Shown piece by piece: positions 33,238 to 43,199 of a stretch of 64,000 bases of DNA. The position numbers were made by a program, and so were the translations under genes. The DNA comes from Nissolia schottii (Eukaryota > Streptophyta > Magnoliopsida > Fabales > Fabaceae). Under the pieces are notes generated by a model that saw only the letters and a list, made by a program, of their open reading frames with translations, did no database searches and was not told the DNA's origin. The stretch covers positions 1 through 64,000 of the forward strand of contig QANU01106169.1 in assembly GCA_003254905.1 (NCBI GenBank), written 5' to 3'. Numbering within the stretch: the first letter of the stretch is position 1; each line of letters starts with the position of its first letter.

Positions 33238-34770
33238 TCATAAGGTCTGCCAGGCTCTCATGGGGGTTTCGTCTATCTGTCCACACCTCCTCGCACACCT
33301 CGAGACCGTCGTCCCCATGGCGGTGCACGACCTAACCTTTTATGTCTGTTCCTCGAGGCAAACAATTCTCCACCCCTCTGGGTGGCGAGGGCCCGCTTGA
33401 CGGCGTCACCGGAAGCAGACCATAGCTCTTACACATCTTGTCAGGCTATCCTGATGGGAAGGATTTATCTCTTTTATTTGTCTGGTCAGGCTCCCCTGAC
33501 TAGAAAGGTCTGTCTCTTTTACTCGTCTGGTTAGACTCTCCTAACGAAAAATGGTCTGTCTCTGTGTTTCTAGTATAATTCTCCTGAACTCACAACTAGG
33601 AACATACCACTCAAGATCTACACTCGTTTCCTATGATCAAGTATGAGCTCGCCATAGTTAAGTGATAATCTCTCTAGTTATTTACCGTCGTCCTCATGAT
33701 GTATGCTAATATAACGCACAATTACTTAGTTATTACAATTGCAACACATAATTACAATTATTACATCTAAAATATGTTTGTCACATCATAGATTATTGTA
33801 ATATTATAAACCAATTGTATATATATAAGGTAAGTTATATTAAACTATGCCTGAGAATCATAAAAACATATTTTTCTGCATATGTTAAGCAAAACAATTG
33901 CGCAATATAAAATATTTAGTTTTATATGCAATTAATAATAATACATAATTAAATCTATTTCACTGTATCAAACTAAAATTCACCAATATAGTCTATATAA
34001 TTATATTAAGTGGACCTTAAATGTAACATCCCGCTTTTTTCCTTAGTAAAGATTTTCTAAAATTAAATAAGAGAAATAAGTTTTGGACGAGATTATGGGT
34101 TAAAATGTCTGTAGAAAAAATTCTGCTCAGTTTCAAAAAATTCTGCAGACACTCAAACGGATCCTTTTCGTCCTCCGGTGCAACGGTGTATCTAAGGTAT
34201 CTGTAAAATTTAAGGTCACGATTGAAAGTTCACAAATATCTTAGATTAATTCAAATTATTCCTTAAACAATTAGTAGATCATAAGGATGTGATCAGAATA
34301 TTTTTCGGATGACCGTGCGCGAAGTACCGAGACAGCTAAACGACCAAACACGATCAAAATTGATCGAAATTTGGCCTTGGAAAATTCAAGAAGCATGGCC
34401 GGCCAAGATAAAAGGGAAAGACATGGCCAAGAGCCAAGATTTCACATGGCCCTTTATGGCCATACACTTAGCAAGGTCAACAAGTCAAAGGTGGTGAATC
34501 ATGCTACTAGTCATGTCATTAGGTGACTATCTCATTTTAACTCTTCTTTCTTTTTATTTTGGCTAAAATTTGGCAAGAGTAATCAGCCTAGGAGGCCTTG
34601 CACGGCACACACACACACTTGGTCAAACCAAGGTCATACTAATCATTTTCTAACCTATCACATGATAGCACCTAATTTTCATTATCAAATTGTGTTCTTG
34701 TCCTAAACTTATGGCCTAGAACCGGCCACAATTCTCCTCATCTCTAACCAATTATTTAATTTCATTTCTC

Positions 34771-34780
34771 TATATAAAGA
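34771..34780 (+). promoter_or_regulatory. TATA box of the long LTR
   Basis: tatataaaga follows catttctc and precedes a purine-rich leader. The related copy has ctataaatac at 49291-49300 in the same setting (catttct upstream, accaacc downstream). Conservation of the box between copies supports it as the element promoter. Confidence 0.65.
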
Positions 34781-36224
34781 GAGAAAAACCAACCGTATCA
34801 TAGGACATGGGATCATCCCCACGGTTTTCTTTCTTAATTCCTTGCTTCATTTACTTGCTTTTCTCTTTTAAGCCAAGACCAAACACACACACACTCCTCT
34901 CTAAGTTCAATTTCATTTTCCTTCCTCAAATCACCAAGCACAAGCTATAGCCATCATCTCTAGGTCCTCTCAAATTTTCCCTTGGAGAAAGGGGATCAAG
35001 CAAGCTCTGGAAGTACCAAGACTTCCTAAAGGACGTTATTCCAAAGTCTTCCTAGATGTGGGTAACTGACTTATCCACTGTCTATGTGGTTTTATGATTA
35101 GATATATATGCGGTTAGGATGTCTTCATGTGACTTTGATGTAGATATAGGTGATTGCTGATTGTTTGGACTCGTTGGTGCTGCCTGTGATTCTGTCAGAA
35201 TTTAGAAACGCCTAAGACGAAAATGGGCACATGACATGATTTTAAAGGGAACCGTATGCTGGGATTTTTATCATGAAAAACTAATGTTATTTTTGGATTC
35301 TACACGAAATTTTGAGTGGGGATGTCAAGTTTTATAATTTTTGGAGTCCCCGATGAATTTCTCAGCAAACAGACAGAAAACAGGGTTTTTATGGAAAAAG
35401 GGCAAAACGGGAATTTCAAATCTTGGGACTGAAAAACTGCGTTGATTTTCAGAAAATATGGGTTTAGAACTATCAAAAACCTTAAGGGCAAGTCTTGAGT
35501 CCGTCGGGTTTTTGAGAACTAAAATTCCCAAGAAAATAGGGTTTTTCGGGGGCAAAACAGTAATTTTGGAAAAAGGGGTAAAATGGTAATTTCGTGATTT
35601 TGGGTTCAAAATCAGAATTTTTAAGTATGAAAAATGATCTTAGGACTATCAAAAACCTTAGGGTAAGGTCTTGGACCTCTCCGGTTTCTGATCTCTAATT
35701 TCTGACAGAAAACAAACGTATGCTTTGTGATTTTTTTAAAATAACTACTGAATATGTTTGTTTATGTGTAGGATGTGTGTAAATCTGAGACATTGAGCTA
35801 TGTATGTTCTATGTGATGGGTTACACGAATATGTGAATATGTGCCAGATGTGCTATGTGCTTCATGAATAGTTTGTTAAAAAAGTATGGATTTATGATGG
35901 AAATGATATTACGAACATGAAACGTATGTTTATTGTTGTTAAAAAGGGATGATGAATGATGAACGATGGAAGAAAGATTTTAAAGATTTATTTCTAAGGA
36001 AACTTGTGGGACATGGAAAAAGTGCAGGAATTAGGAGCTGAAATTCGTCAGGTGACGCTGAGCGGCCTGACCGACGTTCAGACTCTCTATTCTACAACTT
36101 GTCATTGTCGGAATAAAACACTTTTCTCAAACCTAGTTTTTCACACTGCTTGCAATTGTCCATGGATCTACTAATTTTACTAAGTATGCAAATATTTATG
36201 AACTGATGATGTATATTCAAGACA

Positions 36225-36362
36225 TATGAACTGTTGACTGGTTTTATGAATTGTTGACTGGCCTTATGAACTGTTGACTGGCTTTATGAACTGTTGACTG
36301 GCTATATGAATTGTTCATTGGATATATGAACTGTCGACTAGATAAATGGACTGTTGACTGGA
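36225..36362 (+). repeat. 22-bp tandem repeat in the long LTR
   Basis: Six to seven units of the form atgaactgttgactggcttt (20-22 bp) lie in a row with a few substitutions (atgaattgttgactggcc, atgaactgtcgactagata). It lies between two gene-free parts of the LTR and is non-coding. Confidence 0.85.
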
Positions 36363-37875
36363 AAAGGAATAGGGCATGATGTCATTAAGTCCCTAAAAGG
36401 AATAAAGGAGGTTAAAGGATTCTTTACCTAGCTGTGCCACTAGCCGGCAGGAAAGGCAAGCTGAACCCTGGGCATGCCTTGTCCCTAGCATAAGGACGGG
36501 GTAGGGTCCCCTCGCCATCCCTAGCATAAGGATGGATTCTCCTATCGTGAGCTACTGAGGTTTAGCGCGGCATAGTCCTCACGATACTGAGACAACAAGG
36601 AAGCCTGTCGCGGTAGGCCACCGTTACGGGGGGGTTAAGCTTGAAGTATGTGCTCTAAGTGATATAACTGTACATAAGTGGATGTGTGAAGAAGCTTATA
36701 ATTAAAATGGGCACGGTTATAAGTGGACGCACACGGAAGCTTATTATGTGATTATGTGAATTATGTGATTATATGTGATTTAGGAAATAAGGTAGAGAAC
36801 AGATGACTTAGTTAATGAAGAATAGGTTCCCCAGTCACCTAGTAAATTAGATAAAGCTGCTCAGGCTTAGCATGGAATTTAATAAATGATAGGTATATAG
36901 TATAATTGCGACATCTAGAGACCCCTGAGCGGCGGAATCATAATTGAGTTTAAAATAAGTAGCAAGACCAGAGGTTACCCACTGAGAACGCAGTGTTCTC
37001 ATCCCCCATTCCTTTATGGTTCTAGGCGAGTACGACAAGGACGAAGAAGACATCAAAGCGATACGAGTAGTACGAGGAACAAAGAGAGGAGCTGCAAGAG
37101 AAAGAACCCTCCCAAGGGAGGACAACTGGTGATCAGACGATTAGCTAGTAGATGATACATGTGTACTTGTACTTCTATGTGATATTTGTACTTAACACTT
37201 ATAATACTATTTATGCATTGCTGATGAATGTATGATGGACCGTTGTTTGTTATCTTTGCCTATATTAGTTATGCCTTTATTTACAGTTAAAGATGTTATA
37301 TTTCCACTCGCCATATATACTCCGACGCTATAAAGGCTCCTAACTTACACTATGTAATGTATAAAAAAGTTGCAAATTGGTCCATATTTTGAGTAATAAT
37401 ATTTTCTGACATATATACACGGGACTAAGTAATCTCCAGCAAAGCAGATAACAACCTAGTGAGCATTGTTTGCGACGTACGCGTAAACAGTTAGCTAGGG
37501 TGTTACACTAAACACAATTATATTTTTCTAACTTCAAAATTATGACAAATCGTCCACGCATCATAATAAACATGTTTTTGGCATAAAATCTACTAAGTTG
37601 ATTTTTCACATATCATACATATAATGCATAAAATTCATTAAGGAGATGAATAAGTCAGGATTACCCACTTTTTAAGCTTTCTGAAAGTTGCGAGAAAAGG
37701 CTCCCGTGAACTTTGAGTCGATCGTGCTATTTTTTCTGAATTCAACGGAGTAACCGCAGAGTGCACGAACGAAACAGAAATAAATTTAGCAGTATGAGTT
37801 TAGGAACTTTGGGCACAGGGGAAATTGCCTTCAGAGGCATATGGTTTCATATATATATATATATATATATGAATG

Positions 37876-37902
37876 CTGAGGCGGTGGCTTATGCCGCCTC
37901 AG
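37876..37902. other. Strong GC-rich hairpin beside the (AT)n run
   Basis: CTGAGGCGG at 37876-37884 pairs perfectly with CCGCCTCAG at 37894-37902 around a 9-base loop. The surroundings are almost pure A/T, so the hairpin stands out. Its role is unknown; it belongs to the reverse long LTR. Confidence 0.7.
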
Positions 37903-37966
37903 TTAGATTTTTTTTTATATTTTATTATTATTATAATATTATATAATCTTATTCTATATATATATA

Positions 37967-39063
37967 GGGATAATTATTTTTTTGGTCCTTGTAAAATTTG
38001 AAAGTTTGGTTTTAGTCCCTATGTAAAAGTTTTAGTCCCTGCAAAATTTAAAAATTAGGTTTTAGTCCCTAGGGTTGGGTGAGAGTTGACTGTGTTGACG
38101 CGGCGCGTCACGTGGGATGTCACGTAACATAACCCAAACACCCAACTCATGACCCATGACCCGAATCCCAAAAATGACTCGACCTGTTTTTTAAATTAAA
38201 AAAAAAATTGCTCCTTGCCCCCCTACAGCCCCCATAACCCATCCACCCCATGTCCTCGAGCACCCACGCANGTGACAACCAACCAAAATAAGAAGCAATT
38301 TTATTCTAAATATAAGAATCAAGTCAGGAAACAATAGAAATTTGTTATGCTAGAAGAAATTGAATGCCATAGACATCAACAGAGGGTTTAACATCTCGAA
38401 ATTACAAAACAAAATGCAGAGGACCTTCACCATTGTCCTGCTTCTTGCATCCTGTGCTAAACGCAGACTTTTTCTCGCTGTTGACTGCACGGTGGGTGGT
38501 GGGTGGGTCGCGGGGGCCGAGGACAGATCTGGAGGTGGGTGGTGGGTAGGTATCGGTTCTAGGGCGGCACCGCGGGGAGAGACCCCGGTGGGGTGGGGCG
38601 CAGCTCAGGCTCGAGGGAGAGAAGATGGGGTTGCAAGGCGCGGTTCGGGCTCGAGGGAGAGAAGATGGGGTTGCGAGGCTACGGATAGGAGCGGCGTGGG
38701 ATGGGGCAGCGCCGACAGAGGGGTGGGGTGGATGGGTTTAGTTGATAGAAGTGAGAGGAGATGGGTGGGTCAAGGGTTACGAGAGAGTGGGGCTAAATCG
38801 GGGCTATGGGGAGAGGGGAACAGATATTTTTTTTAATTAAAAACGGGTCGGGTCATTTTTGGGATTCGAGTCATGGGTCATGGGTTGAGTGTTTGGGTTA
38901 TGCCACGTGGCATCCCACGTGGCGCGCCGCGTCAGCACAATCAACTATTACCCAACCCCAGGGACTAAAACCTAATTTTTAAATTTTGCAGGGACTAAAA
39001 CTTTTACATAGGGATTAAAACCAAACTTTCAAATTTTAGAAGGACCAAAAACATAATTAACCC
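37967..39063. mobile_element. Non-autonomous TIR DNA transposon (1.1 kb)
   Basis: Long terminal inverted repeats of about 115 bp start gggataatta and contain tttagtccctgcaaaattta (left) with the complement at the right end, closing taattaaccc. They hold the threefold ggtcc/ttagtccct words common in plant Mutator-like and related elements. Both flanks are (AT)n (atatatat), so a target-site duplication of 8-9 bp is possible but cannot be proved. The GC-rich middle (38460-38820) has an open frame rich in Gly, Arg and Trp with no recognised domain. No transposase is present. Confidence 0.75.
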
Positions 39064-39106
39064 ATATATATTATAATATGTTACTATACATACATGTCTA
39101 TGTGTG

Positions 39107-39146
39107 CGTGCGTGTGTGTGTGCGTGTGTGTGTGTGTGTGTGTGTA
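39107..39146. repeat. (TG)n microsatellite
   Basis: Interrupted TG/CG repeat (tgtgtgcgtgcgtgtg and onward) in the reverse long LTR. Confidence 0.9.
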
Positions 39147-39561
39147 TTGTTTTGTTTCTTTCTATGACGGTGGGTGCCGTGGGTAAGGCCATGTGTCCCT
39201 CTCTGATCCGGTTTGACTGTGTTTGGTCATTAATCGTTCGTGTACGGTTGTCCTAAAAATATTTCGGACATACCGTTATGATCTACTAATTTTTCTTATT
39301 AATATTTTAATTTTTACCGAGACATTCTTGAATTTATTTTCATATTAGTGTATTTTATGGACTCCTTTGAGTCATGACTGAGTTTTAATAATAACCAAAA
39401 ATTGACTCGGACCTCACAAGACTCCACGAAATCGAAAAATTACTATTTTTAGCTAATATTTCCGAGATTAAATTTGATAATTTGATTTTTCATTCTTATT
39501 AATTTATTTTTATTTATTTATTATGCGAAATCTTCGTAAGGAGAAAAATCGGGATGTTATA

Positions 39562-40570
39562 CTTCTCCTTATGTCAATGCAAATATGCCATTTTTCTTCT
39601 TGAGGAGGCATGTCAATTAGGAGCCAAACCTATTTCTCCCCAAATGGATCCTAACTAGAAGTTGAATTATTTTGATGGTGAGGCTCTCTCTTATATCACT
39701 CAATACCAACGGCTCATTGGGAAATTGTTATATGTCATGCTCTCCATACCAGATTTGGCTTTTGCGATTAATAAGCTAAGCCAATTTGTCTTGGCACCTC
39801 GTGCACCCCATCTTAAAGTCATTTATCATCTGTTGAGGTTCATGAAGTAATCCCTTGGCCAAGGACACCTATTCTCAACTAAGTCCTCTCTTCAACTTCG
39901 TGCCTATGCTGATGCCGACTGGGCTACTTGTCAAGATACGCGAAAGTCAATCTTAGGCCATTGCATTTTTTTGGGAGATTCTTTGATTGCTTTGAAATCT
40001 AAGAAACAGATAGTGATTTTGCGTTCTTCTGCAGAATCTGAATACAGATCCTTAATGCTAGTTGTTAGTGAACTCACCTGGATGAAGTCTCTTTTTTCTG
40101 ACTTTGGCCTTCCAATAGCTTCTATTGTGGTTTATTGTGATAGCCAAGCAGTGATTCATATCGCAAATAACCCCACCAAGCATATAGAAGTGGATTCTCA
40201 CTTCATCCGTGATAAGGTTGTCGATGGCACCATTACTCTAATTCATGTCCCCACTCATCATCAACTCGTAGACCTGCTTACTAAAGCATTCCTAATTGTT
40301 AAGTTACAATTCTTATTGTCCAAGATGGGAGTCACCAATCTTTTTCTTCCATCTTGATAAGGAGTATTGGAGTAATTAGCTTAAGATGGTAATTGGCTTA
40401 AGTTAATTAGAAGTTAGTTCATTATCTGTTATTAATTACTAGTATGTTGGTTATATAGTTTTATCTACCTTGTTGCCCACTGTAATGTATCACATCCATT
40501 CATTACTTGTATATAAGCCAATTGACTCAATAATAAGTAGTAAGAAAGTATTCACTTCCGTTATCCATCA
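39562..40570 (+). mobile_element. Ty1/copia fragment, part 2 (RT end, RNase H, 3' LTR)
   Basis: The frame resumes with KYAIFLLEEACQLGAKPIS (about 39580-39640), then QYQRLIGKLLYVMLSIPDL, the RNase H core RAYADADWATCQDTRKS (about 39900) and SSAESEYRSLM. It ends HVPTHHQLVDLLTKAF with stop at about 40355. About 40 residues of RT between part 1 and part 2 are missing at the insertion site. A purine stretch (ataaggag) precedes the 3' LTR at 40365, which begins TATTGGAG and has a TATA-like gtatataagc at about 40508-40517. The LTR end is near 40570 and is not sharply defined. Confidence 0.88.
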
Positions 40571-40599
40571 CTTTCCCTTCTTCTTTTTTTCTTCATCAT

Positions 40600-41240
40600 T
40601 TTTTTTCATTTATCACAAACGTTTTTTTTTTGCTTTTGGTTTGTCCTTTTTTCTTGTTCGTTTTTATTCATTTAAACTTTTTATCATTTTTTTTTCCTCA
40701 TCGCAACACATTCTAGACATCACAATTTTCATTTTTGTTTTTGTCATTTTTTTTCTGATTGTTCAAAAGTTTGTGCACGTGTGAAAAAAGTGTGTGCATA
40801 TTTGTTCAAAAATTTGTGTATATGAGCGTCAAAGTTTTCTTTTTCATCATCGTTTTTGTTTTCGTGTATGTCGTAATATTCGTTTCTAGTTGTTAAAAAG
40901 TTTATGCATATGTGTAACAAAATTTTTTGCAATATTATTCAAAAATTTGTGCACACGATCACCAAAGTTTTCTTCTTCGTCTTCGTCTTCGTGTTCATTT
41001 TCGTTTTAATCATATATTTTTTTTATTTTTTTGTTGTTCAAAGTTTTGTGCATGTGTCTAAAAAAGTTTGTTCATTTTGTTCAAAAATTTGTGCACGTGA
41101 GTACCAAAATTTTCTTATTTGGCATTTTCATTTTATTTTTGTCTTATTATTTGTTTCTGCTTATTGAAAAGTTATGTGATGTCAGTTCAAAAGTTCATGC
41201 ATTTACTTTAAAATGTTTGTGCATGATAGCGAGTGAGTCC
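40600..41240 (+). repeat. Tandem repeat of about 138 bp, upstream of SIG4
   Basis: Units start at about 40757, 40893, 41033 and 41162, with a partial one before. Each contains gttcaaaagtttgtgcac-like text, a second ttcaaaaatttgtgcacg, then caaagttttctt and a T-rich tail with tcgtttttgttttcg. Divergence between units is moderate. Open frames through it are T-rich and hydrophobic and vary in frame, so I do not call them genes. Confidence 0.75.
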
Positions 41241-41978
41241 ACGTGCTTCGAGTGTGAGTGGGGAGCAAGAGAGAGTGAGACAGTTACTTTTCGCTATTTA
41301 ATGTATCGCAAATTTGATTTGATCTGATTTCGTCTGTGAAAAATGTTTGTGCATGTTTAAAAATATTTTTTATGCATTCGATGTCGCTGTGTCTACCATA
41401 CGTACGTCAAACGGTGGTAGCAGAACTGGTGTACACATTTTTATATTAAAGATTCCATACAATACAAATGGTGTTAAGCTCTTTTAGTAAAATAGTGTAG
41501 TTACATCAAACATTGTAGGAAAGGAGGTCGGTGCAATTATTTACATATGAGGGGTGGATAAGTAACATTTTCTTTTCAATAAACTTACTTTAACGTTGGA
41601 TATCGATAACGTCATGTGATGGCATATCAAATAACAGGGTAATGTTATTTAGACCACTCAAAAGGTGGACGTGTGAGTAACAATTTTGCCAACAAATAAC
41701 AGTTGTGCCCAACATATGGCACACTGCAGGATTGTGTGAACGACATCCTCACAAATAGATGATCCTTCTGACCGTTTTATCTTTCTTGTCCTATGTGGGG
41801 CGTGGGACTACACAGATAGATACTTTCTCATTCAGAAAATATCTGTAACAAGTTCTTCTTTTGGGGCCATATATGTATGCCATACTATTATAATATAGGC
41901 TAATGCCCATCATTAATTCTTTTATAGCTAGAATATGCTCGCTCATCCTCAACCCACTCATCCCCAACTCTCCCTACC
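41241..41978 (+). promoter_or_regulatory. SIG4 upstream region
   Basis: Contains a TATA-like run (attataatatagg, about 41887-41899) some 80 bp before the start codon, and tagctagaatatgct just upstream. G-box-like cacgtg occurs at 41239-41244. Light-responsive control is expected for a sigma factor but cannot be shown here. The stretch 41440-41560 resembles 10290-10420 in a few words (ggtcggtg) and may be repeat-derived. Confidence 0.35.
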
Positions 41979-43199
41979 ATGTCTCTTTCTTCACTTCCAA
42001 GTACTTTTCCAACACTTAAGACCCTCCACTCTCTTCAGCCCACAACTACTTCCTCTAAGTTATGCACGAATTTTTTTCCTAGTAGCGATGCATTAGTCAT
42101 GACGTCGGCAGCGACAGAAGCAATTGCTCTGGCCAATGCTGCTGTGGAGGCAGCTAGAGATGCTGTGTCTGCAGCTTCTTCTGGGATTAATCGAAAAGAA
42201 TGGCCTTCTGGAGAGAGTGTTAGAGATAGGAGAAAGAGGAGGAGGAAAAGGAAGAAAAGTACTAACGAAATACTATTAGAGAATCAGAAGAACGGCTCAG
42301 CCGAGAGACTTTTGGTTGGGTATGGTAAAACTGGTCTTTTGAGTTCAAGAGAACAGGCCGAGCTTTGTTTTTGTCTCAAGGTATATATTTATATGTATAA
42401 TAGCATAGAGTTTGAGTGATTCCTTGCCTCAACTCACCTCACCAACACCTGTGTTCCTTTGCATACGCACATCAAATTTTCTTTTTCAGCTCAATGTTTT
42501 TCTTCTATTCATAACATTCTCTTAATAACAATTCAATCTTATCATGTACTGATTTGATTTTCTTTGAGCATTTTAAAATCTAATGCTCTAAATTTATTTA
42601 AATAAACACATTTCTAGTTTGGGCAATTTTTATTTTGAGAATATATACAGAACGAAGCAAGTTTACTTTCATTCAAAAATTAGGATAACGATGTATTTAT
42701 GTCTTGAATATGAATGAACAGGAGGGAGCAAGGATTGATGTTGCTAATCAAAGAATCACAGAATCTGCAGAGCATCCTGCAATCCTAAGGAGGTTAGCGC
42801 TTGGTAATACGAGTCATCAGGATAAGGTGTTGTGTAATGCGAGAAAGTCAAGAGAAATATTAGCGCGCGACTTTCGGGGATTAGTTGCCTCCATTGCAGC
42901 TAGCTATCAAGGCAAAGGATTAAGCCTTCAAGACCTCATTCAAGTGCCCGGCCCCTTTAACAACATTTAGTATTTTTATTTTTTTGAAAATAAAAAAAAT
43001 AATAACACTAGACCTTGGTTACAGTTCCTTCTAATCTAATGCATTTTCATTTGAATAGGAAGGAACAATTGGGCTTCTTCATGGAGCAGAGAAATTTGAC
43101 CCAGACAGAGGATGTAAGCTGTCAACTTATGTTTACTGGTGGATTAAACAAGCCATCATTAAAGCTGTTGCTAAGAAGTCTAGATTAGTTAGATTACCG
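41979..43199 (+). CDS. SIG4: SIG4 exons 1-3: transit peptide, regions 1.2 and 2
   Basis: Exon 1 starts [19 protein letters not shown], has an Ala-rich helix ([19 protein letters not shown]), a basic patch [11 protein letters not shown] and ends CTCAAG/GTATAT. Exon 2 starts [13 protein letters not shown] and ends at [14 protein letters not shown]. Exon 3 is [18 protein letters not shown], then [18 protein letters not shown], ending CCG/GTGAGG. The aromatic YVYWW stretch is the promoter-melting part of region 2.3. The nuclear-localisation-like basic patch is also seen in other plant sigma factors before cleavage. Confidence 0.9.

Larger units (their letters stand above)
34022..37507 (+). mobile_element. 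Complete solo LTR of the long-LTR family (3486 bp)
   Basis: It starts TGTAACATCCCG and ends GGGTGTTACA. The flanks are ttaaa (34017-34021) and ctaaa (37508-37512), while the uninterrupted copy of the site at 32248-32252 reads ctaaa. This shows a 5-bp target-site duplication with one later change. A TATA box (tatataaaga, 34771-34780) lies 750 bp in, with a leader-like region downstream. No pol or gag is present, so recombination between two LTRs is the simplest origin. LTRs this long occur in Tekay/Del-type chromoviruses; that link is inference. Confidence 0.82.
33238..37870 (-). repeat. Second copy of 31469-32618, itself split by a solo LTR
   Basis: 33238-34021 plus 37508-37870 repeat 31469-32618. 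I count about 5 differences over the first 784 bases and about 14 over the last 340. The second copy has the forward LTR element inserted at the site ctaaa. The duplication ends in the same (AT)n run on both sides. Confidence 0.85.
30524..39561 (-). mobile_element. Long-LTR family copy in reverse, interrupted by further insertions and a gap
   Basis: The left end (taactgtttatgcgtacgtc at 30526) is the reverse complement of the 3' end of the complete LTR copy, lacking its last 14 or so bases. The right end, gggatgttata at 39551-39561, is the reverse of the LTR start (TATAACATCCCG, one change from the usual TGTAACATCCCG). It splits a copia element. Inside are the assembly gap, a duplicated block, a forward solo LTR (34022-37507) and a TIR element (37967-39063). 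After removing these, about 3.5 kb remain. Either a solo LTR or both LTRs of an element whose middle fell in the gap would fit. Confidence 0.75.

Noticed and set aside
32534-33400. Long open frames on both strands across the N block
   Set aside because: They exist only because Ns are translated as X; the real sequence on each side is LTR and (AT)n.
38360-38836. Gly/Arg/Trp-rich frame inside the TIR element
   Set aside because: G-rich composition alone keeps it open; there is no domain, and it lies within a mobile element, so I do not call it a gene.
40470-41327. Hydrophobic T-rich open frames upstream of SIG4
   Set aside because: They arise from the T-rich tandem repeat, change frame between units and have no domain or start context.
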